Shown in pieces: positions 60,692 through 64,000 of a DNA stretch of 64,000 nt. The position numbers were made by a program, and so were the translations under genes. The notes under the pieces were generated by a model. The model was not told the origin of the DNA, made no database searches, and worked only from the letters and a program-made list of their open reading frames with translations. Source of the DNA: Pseudonocardia sp. C8 (GTDB lineage: Bacteria > Actinomycetota > Actinomycetes > Mycobacteriales > Pseudonocardiaceae); assembly GCF_014267175.1 (NCBI RefSeq), contig NZ_JACMTR010000002.1, forward strand, positions 6,043,129-6,107,128, read 5' to 3'. The first letter of the stretch is position 1. Each line of letters begins with the position of its first letter.

Positions 60692-61555
60692 ATGACACGC
60701 ACACTCGTGAGTGGTTCGACGGGCCATGACCCTGCCACGTACTCACGGGCACCGCAGGTGCTCATGTGCCGCCCCACGCACTTCACGGTCCGCTACCGCA
60801 TCAACCCGTGGATGTGGCCCGAGCAGCGCACCGACACCCCGCTCGCGCTGCGCCAGTGGGAGAATCTGTACGCCGCCTACCGCGACCTCGGGTTCGACGT
60901 CCGGCTGATCGACCCGCTCCCCGGACTGCCGGACATGGTCTACGCCGCCAACGGTGGGACCGTCGTCGACGGCGTCGCCCTCACCGCGCGCTTCCGCTAC
61001 GTGCAGCGGGCCGCCGAGGGGCCCGCCTACGCCGCGTGGTTCCGGCGCGCCGGGTTCGACGTCCACGAGGCGGAGGCGGTCAACGAGGGCGAGGGCGACC
61101 TGCTGCTCGTCGGCGACACGATCTACGCGGGCACCGGCTTCCGCACCGACCCGCACGCGCACGCCGAGGCGGAGCGGGTGCTCGGCCGTGAGGTCGTGTC
61201 GCTGCGGCTCGTCGACCCGCGCTACTACCACCTGGACACCGCGTTCGCCGTCCTCGACCCGGCAGGCGGGCCGGGCTCGGTGGCCTACCTGCCGGCCGCG
61301 TTCGACGACGCCTCCCAGGAGATCCTGCGGTTCCGCTTCCCGGACGCCGTGATCGTCTCCGAGCACGACGCGGCCGTGCTCGGCCTCAACTGCTTCTCCG
61401 ACGGCCACACGGTCGTCCACGCGCCGCAGGCCGAGAAGTTCGCCGCGGACCTCGCCGAGCGCGGCTACGGCACGGTCGCGGTGGACACCTCCGAGCTCCG
61501 CCGCGGCGGCGGCGGGATCAAGTGCTGCACCCTCGAGCTGCGGGAGACGCCGTGA
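60692..61555 (+). CDS. Dimethylargininase/arginine deiminase-fold amidinohydrolase
   Basis: A 287-residue pentein-fold enzyme: [19 protein letters not shown] at the start, [32 protein letters not shown], catalytic His in [10 protein letters not shown] and catalytic Cys in [10 protein letters not shown] near the C-terminus. Dimethylargininases release citrulline from methylated arginine; relatives act on arginine or peptidyl substrates. ATG 60692 starts the conserved region. It overlaps the ornithine aminotransferase gene (GTGA), so the pair probably channels arginine-type substrates toward glutamate semialdehyde. Confidence 0.87.
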   Translation: MTRTLVSGSTGHDPATYSRAPQVLMCRPTHFTVRYRINPWMWPEQRTDTPLALRQWENLYAAYRDLGFDVRLIDPLPGLPDMVYAANGGTVVDGVALTARFRYVQRAAEGPAYAAWFRRAGFDVHEAEAVNEGEGDLLLVGDTIYAGTGFRTDPHAHAEAERVLGREVVSLRLVDPRYYHLDTAFAVLDPAGGPGSVAYLPAAFDDASQEILRFRFPDAVIVSEHDAAVLGLNCFSDGHTVVHAPQAEKFAADLAERGYGTVAVDTSELRRGGGGIKCCTLELRETP

Positions 61556-62778
61556 CCGCCACCACCGCCCCGTCCGGCACGGCCGGCCTGATCGGCCTGT
61601 CCGACGCCCACGGCGTCGCCAACTATGCGCCGCTGCCGGTCGTGCTGTCCCACGGCGAGGGCGCCTGGGTGACCGACGTCGAGGGCCGGCGCTACCTCGA
61701 CGCCCTCGCCGGCTACTCCGCGCTGAACTTCGGCCACCGCCACCCCGCGCTGGTCGCCGCCGCGCGCCGCCAGCTGGACCGGCTGACGCTCACCGCGCGG
61801 GCGTTCCACAACGACCGGTTGCCGGCGTTCCAGCGCGACCTCGCCGAGCTCACCGGCACCGAGGCCGTCCTGCCGATGAACACCGGTGCCGAGGCCGTCG
61901 AGTCCGCGATCAAGGTCGCCCGGGCCTGGGGCTACCGGGTCCGCGGGGTCCGGCCCGGCGCGGCCCGGATCGTCGTCGCCGGCGGGAACTTCCACGGCCG
62001 GACGACGACCGTCGTGTCGTTCTCCGACGACCCGGTCGCCCGCGACGACTTCGGGCCGTTCACCCCCGGCTTCGACCGCGTCCCGTTCGGCGACGCCGCC
62101 GCGCTGGCGGCCGCGCTCACCGACGACACGGTCGCCGTTCTGGTCGAGCCGGTCCAGGGCGAGGCCGGGGTGATCGTCCCGCCGCCCGGCTGGCTCGCCG
62201 AGGTCCGCCGGATCACCGCCGACCGCGGCGTCCTGCTGATCTGCGACGAGATCCAGTCCGGGCTCGGGCGGGCCGGGGCCACGCTGTGCAGCGAGCTGTC
62301 CGGCGTCCGGGCCGACCTCTACACCCTCGGCAAGGCGCTCGGCGGCGGGATCCTGCCGGTCAGCGCCGTCGCCGGGCGGAGGGACGTGCTCGGGGTGCTG
62401 CGCCCGGGCGAGCACGGGTCCACGTTCGGCGGGAACCCGCTCGCCGCGGCCGTCGGCTCCGCGGTGTGCGAGCTGCTCGCCACCGGGGCGTTCCAGGCGG
62501 CCGCCCGCGACCTCGGCGGGTACCTCGGGGAGCGGCTGCGGGCACTGCCCGGGCTCACCGCCGTCCGCGGGGTCGGCCTCTGGTTCGGCGTCGACCTCGA
62601 CCCGGGCATCGGCACCGGCCGCGAGGTGTGCGTGGAGCTCGCCCGGCGCGGGGTGCTCGCCAAGGAGACGCACGGTGCGACCGTGCGGCTCTCGCCGCCG
62701 CTGGTCGTCACCCGCGAGGAGATCGACGTGCTGGCGGACACGTTCGCCGCGGTGCTCCGGGACCTTTCCCGCGGGTAG
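61552..62778 (+). CDS. rocD: Ornithine aminotransferase
   Basis: A 408-residue class III PLP aminotransferase. Hallmarks of ornithine aminotransferase are [49 protein letters not shown] and [13 protein letters not shown]. The PLP-pocket Asp is in [10 protein letters not shown], and the Schiff-base lysine in [15 protein letters not shown]. It transfers the delta-amino group of ornithine to 2-oxoglutarate. GTG 61552 overlaps the upstream stop (GTGA). The Lrp-type regulator divergent from the operon is the likely controller. Confidence 0.92.
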   Translation: MTATTAPSGTAGLIGLSDAHGVANYAPLPVVLSHGEGAWVTDVEGRRYLDALAGYSALNFGHRHPALVAAARRQLDRLTLTARAFHNDRLPAFQRDLAELTGTEAVLPMNTGAEAVESAIKVARAWGYRVRGVRPGAARIVVAGGNFHGRTTTVVSFSDDPVARDDFGPFTPGFDRVPFGDAAALAAALTDDTVAVLVEPVQGEAGVIVPPPGWLAEVRRITADRGVLLICDEIQSGLGRAGATLCSELSGVRADLYTLGKALGGGILPVSAVAGRRDVLGVLRPGEHGSTFGGNPLAAAVGSAVCELLATGAFQAAARDLGGYLGERLRALPGLTAVRGVGLWFGVDLDPGIGTGREVCVELARRGVLAKETHGATVRLSPPLVVTREEIDVLADTFAAVLRDLSRG

Positions 62779-62795
62779 GTGGCAGGCTGTGGCGC

Positions 62796-63530
62796 ATGCC
62801 GACCCTCGTACTGCTGCGCCACGGTCAGAGCGACTGGAACGCGAAGAACCTGTTCACCGGCTGGGTGGACGTCCCCCTGTCCGAGCTGGGGGAGCAGGAG
62901 GCCCGTCGCGGCGGCGAGCTGCTGGGCGAGTCGGGTATCGCGCCCGACATCGTCCACACCTCGCTGCTGCGCCGCGCCATCTCGACCGCGAACATCGCGC
63001 TCGACGCGGCCGACCGGCACTGGATCCCGGTCAAGCGCGACTGGCGGCTCAACGAGCGCCACTACGGGGCCCTGCAGGGCAAGGACAAGAAGCAGACCCT
63101 GGAGACCTACGGCGAGGAGCAGTTCATGCTCTGGCGCCGCTCCTACGACACCCCGCCCCCGCCCATCGAGAAGGGCAGCGAGTTCTCCCAGGACGCCGAC
63201 CCGCGCTACGCCGGGGTCGACGCGCCGCTGACCGAGTGCCTCGCCGACGTCGTCGCACGGTTCCTGCCGTACTGGGACGAGGCGATCGTGCCGGACCTGC
63301 GGGACGGGCGGACGGTGCTGCTGGCCGCACACGGCAACTCGCTGCGTGCCCTGGTCAAGTACCTCGACGGGATCTCCGACGCCGACATCGCCGGGCTCAA
63401 CATCCCGACCGGCATCCCGCTCGTCTACGACCTGGACGACGACCTGAAGCCGACCACCCCGGGCGGGCGCTACCTCGACCCGACGGCGGCCGAGGAGGCC
63501 ATCGCCGGGGTCGCGAACCAGGGCCGCTGA
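62796..63530 (+). CDS. gpmA: 2,3-bisphosphoglycerate-dependent phosphoglycerate mutase
   Basis: A 244-residue glycolytic enzyme. The phosphohistidine motif is [12 protein letters not shown] (His9-10 region). Other family blocks are [46 protein letters not shown] and [16 protein letters not shown] with the second catalytic His. ATG 62796 begins the conserved N-terminus. Followed by senX3 as in many actinobacteria. Confidence 0.96.
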   Translation: MPTLVLLRHGQSDWNAKNLFTGWVDVPLSELGEQEARRGGELLGESGIAPDIVHTSLLRRAISTANIALDAADRHWIPVKRDWRLNERHYGALQGKDKKQTLETYGEEQFMLWRRSYDTPPPPIEKGSEFSQDADPRYAGVDAPLTECLADVVARFLPYWDEAIVPDLRDGRTVLLAAHGNSLRALVKYLDGISDADIAGLNIPTGIPLVYDLDDDLKPTTPGGRYLDPTAAEEAIAGVANQGR

Positions 63531-63556
63531 GCCCCGCCCGCCCCGCCACCCGATCG

Positions 63557-63605
63557 CACTCATGGCCCTTTAGTCCCGTGCCACAGGACTTAAGCGCCAT
63601 GAGTG
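63557..63605. repeat. Long interrupted palindrome downstream of gpmA
   Basis: CACTCATGGC (63557-63566) is the exact complement of GCCATGAGTG (63596-63605). The inner bases continue the stem (AGTCC with GGACT), giving about 20-bp arms with two mismatches and a 9-nt loop. It could terminate gpmA. Its CACTCA/TGAGTG core resembles the palindromes at 807-854 and 44168-44211. Confidence 0.7.
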
Positions 63606-63634
63606 GCAGCCGGGGCGGGGATGCGAGGGGCGGG

Positions 63635-63720
63635 TGTGCGAGAGGGCGGCGGGCGTGGGTTGATGAGGGGGTGGCGGGCGCGGTTTGCGAGAGGGGCACG
63701 AGCGACGGTTTGCGAGAGGG
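63635..63720. repeat. Short direct repeats in the gpmA-senX3 gap
   Basis: CGGTTTGCGAGAGGG occurs at 63681-63695 and 63706-63720 (25-bp period), and TGTGCGAGAGGG at 63635-63646 lies about two periods earlier. They precede the regulator-type boxes of senX3; the 307-bp gap holds no gene. Confidence 0.6.
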
Positions 63721-63725
63721 TGCGC

Positions 63726-63753
63726 GTGAACCCGCGGTGAACGAGCGCCGAAC
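63726..63753 (+). promoter_or_regulatory. PhoP/RegX3-like direct repeats upstream of senX3
   Basis: GTGAAC at 63726-63731 and 63737-63742 are 11 bp apart, and a weaker CCGAAC follows at 63748-63753, again 11 bp on. Three 11-bp units with GTGAAC/GTTCAC cores are the form of PHO boxes bound by PhoP/RegX3-type regulators. Their place in front of senX3 suggests phosphate-linked autoregulation. Confidence 0.55.
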
Positions 63754-63825
63754 TCTGTCGCGCGTACGGGTCGCGGGCGTCACCATCCGGGGTCCGGCGC
63801 TGGCCAGGGGGCACCCCCGCTTGCC

Positions 63826-63831
63826 TACTAT
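63826..63831 (+). promoter_or_regulatory. -10 element for a leaderless senX3 transcript
   Basis: TACTAT (TAnnnT) ends 6 nt before GTG 63838 with no ribosome-binding site between, as expected for a leaderless mRNA. Confidence 0.5.
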
Positions 63832-63837
63832 GCGGCC

Positions 63838-64000
63838 GTGACCACGCTCGCGTGGCTGATCGCGGCCGTTGCACTCGGCCTGGGCCTGCTGGCCGGGGCC
63901 GCGCTGGCGCGACGGCCGTCGCCCGGCCGTCCCGCCCCCGGCGCCGGCCCCACCGACCGCCCGGTGGACCACGGGCCCACCCTGGCGGACCTGCTGCACC
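63838..64000 (+). CDS. senX3: Start of SenX3-like phosphate-sensing histidine kinase (partial)
   Basis: The frame opens at GTG 63838 and runs off the window after 54 codons. It encodes a single N-terminal membrane helix (TLAWLIAAVALGLGLLAGAA), a Pro-rich linker and then TLADLLH, which is how SenX3 proteins lead into their PAS domain. Position directly after gpmA is the conserved gpm-senX3-regX3 order of actinobacteria. The kinase core is outside the window, so the call depends on context and the N-terminal layout. Confidence 0.75.
   Translation, partial: MTTLAWLIAAVALGLGLLAGAALARRPSPGRPAPGAGPTDRPVDHGPTLADLLH

Noticed and set aside
63590..63999. Minus-strand frames over the gpmA-senX3 gap
   Set aside because: They cover the repeats and the antisense of senX3; no start signal or conserved feature.

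Overview
The window looks like chromosome of a very GC-rich actinomycete, most likely Pseudonocardiaceae (Pseudonocardia-like). The grounds are the extreme G/C third-position bias, many GTG starts, ATGA/GTGA gene overlaps, likely leaderless genes, a mycothiol gene (mshA), the gpm-senX3 pair, and the DUF2771, DUF3027 and YbjN-type actinobacterial families. No tRNA, rRNA, CRISPR array, transposase or phage gene was seen.

Layout. 1-6348: end of a Wadjet-like (JetABCD/MksBEFG-type) SMC defence operon, with the tail of a first gene, a JetB-like protein, a 1500-residue SMC-type ATPase and a JetD-like Toprim nuclease. 6349-6722: a head-to-head array of 20-bp repeats. 6723-9919: a PepSY protein, an OmpR/histidine-kinase pair and a small secreted protein sharing TTAGGG boxes. 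9925-21139: a biosynthetic cluster. SbnA and SbnB should make L-2,3-diaminopropionate (Dap). An intact A-T-TE NRPS, a SyrP-like oxygenase and a membrane Pls/PosA-type NRPS follow; the last has a degenerate, truncated adenylation domain and two nearly identical carrier domains. This is my main candidate for an undescribed system: a Dap-based peptide or poly-amino acid assembled at the membrane by an NRPS loaded in trans.

21091-26415: a NarL-type signalling cluster with one apparently complete kinase and two sensor-like proteins missing key kinase boxes. 26578-29463: an Hsp70-like/transmembrane/YVTN-propeller fusion. 29472-33422: MoaD, MoaA, a molybdate-type regulator, ModB and ModC, with no ModA in view. 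33519-36355: a secreted subtilisin and a phospholipase D. 36445-42996: a ketone-degradation set of MetX-like hydrolase, AcoR-like regulator, Baeyer-Villiger monooxygenase and acyl-CoA ligase. The hydrolase and monooxygenase promoters share a 17-bp box at the same distance from their starts.

43128-55378: housekeeping and actinobacterial core genes (cold-shock protein, DUF2771 lipoprotein, MFS transporter, glutaminyl cyclotransferase, DUF3027, sacsin-like ATPase, mshA, YbjN, acyl-CoA ligase, DUF4396 protein behind a CsoR-like operator). A gene-free stretch at 45909-46876 holds eight 62-bp tandem repeats. 55841-64000: STAS protein, small HTH repressor, CutA, TenA and D-amino-acid-oxidase pair, GntR, VOC and Lrp regulators and enzymes, dimethylargininase plus ornithine aminotransferase, phosphoglycerate mutase, and the start of SenX3 behind PhoP/RegX3-like direct repeats.

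All calls rest on reading the sequence and remembered family motifs. No database search was run.
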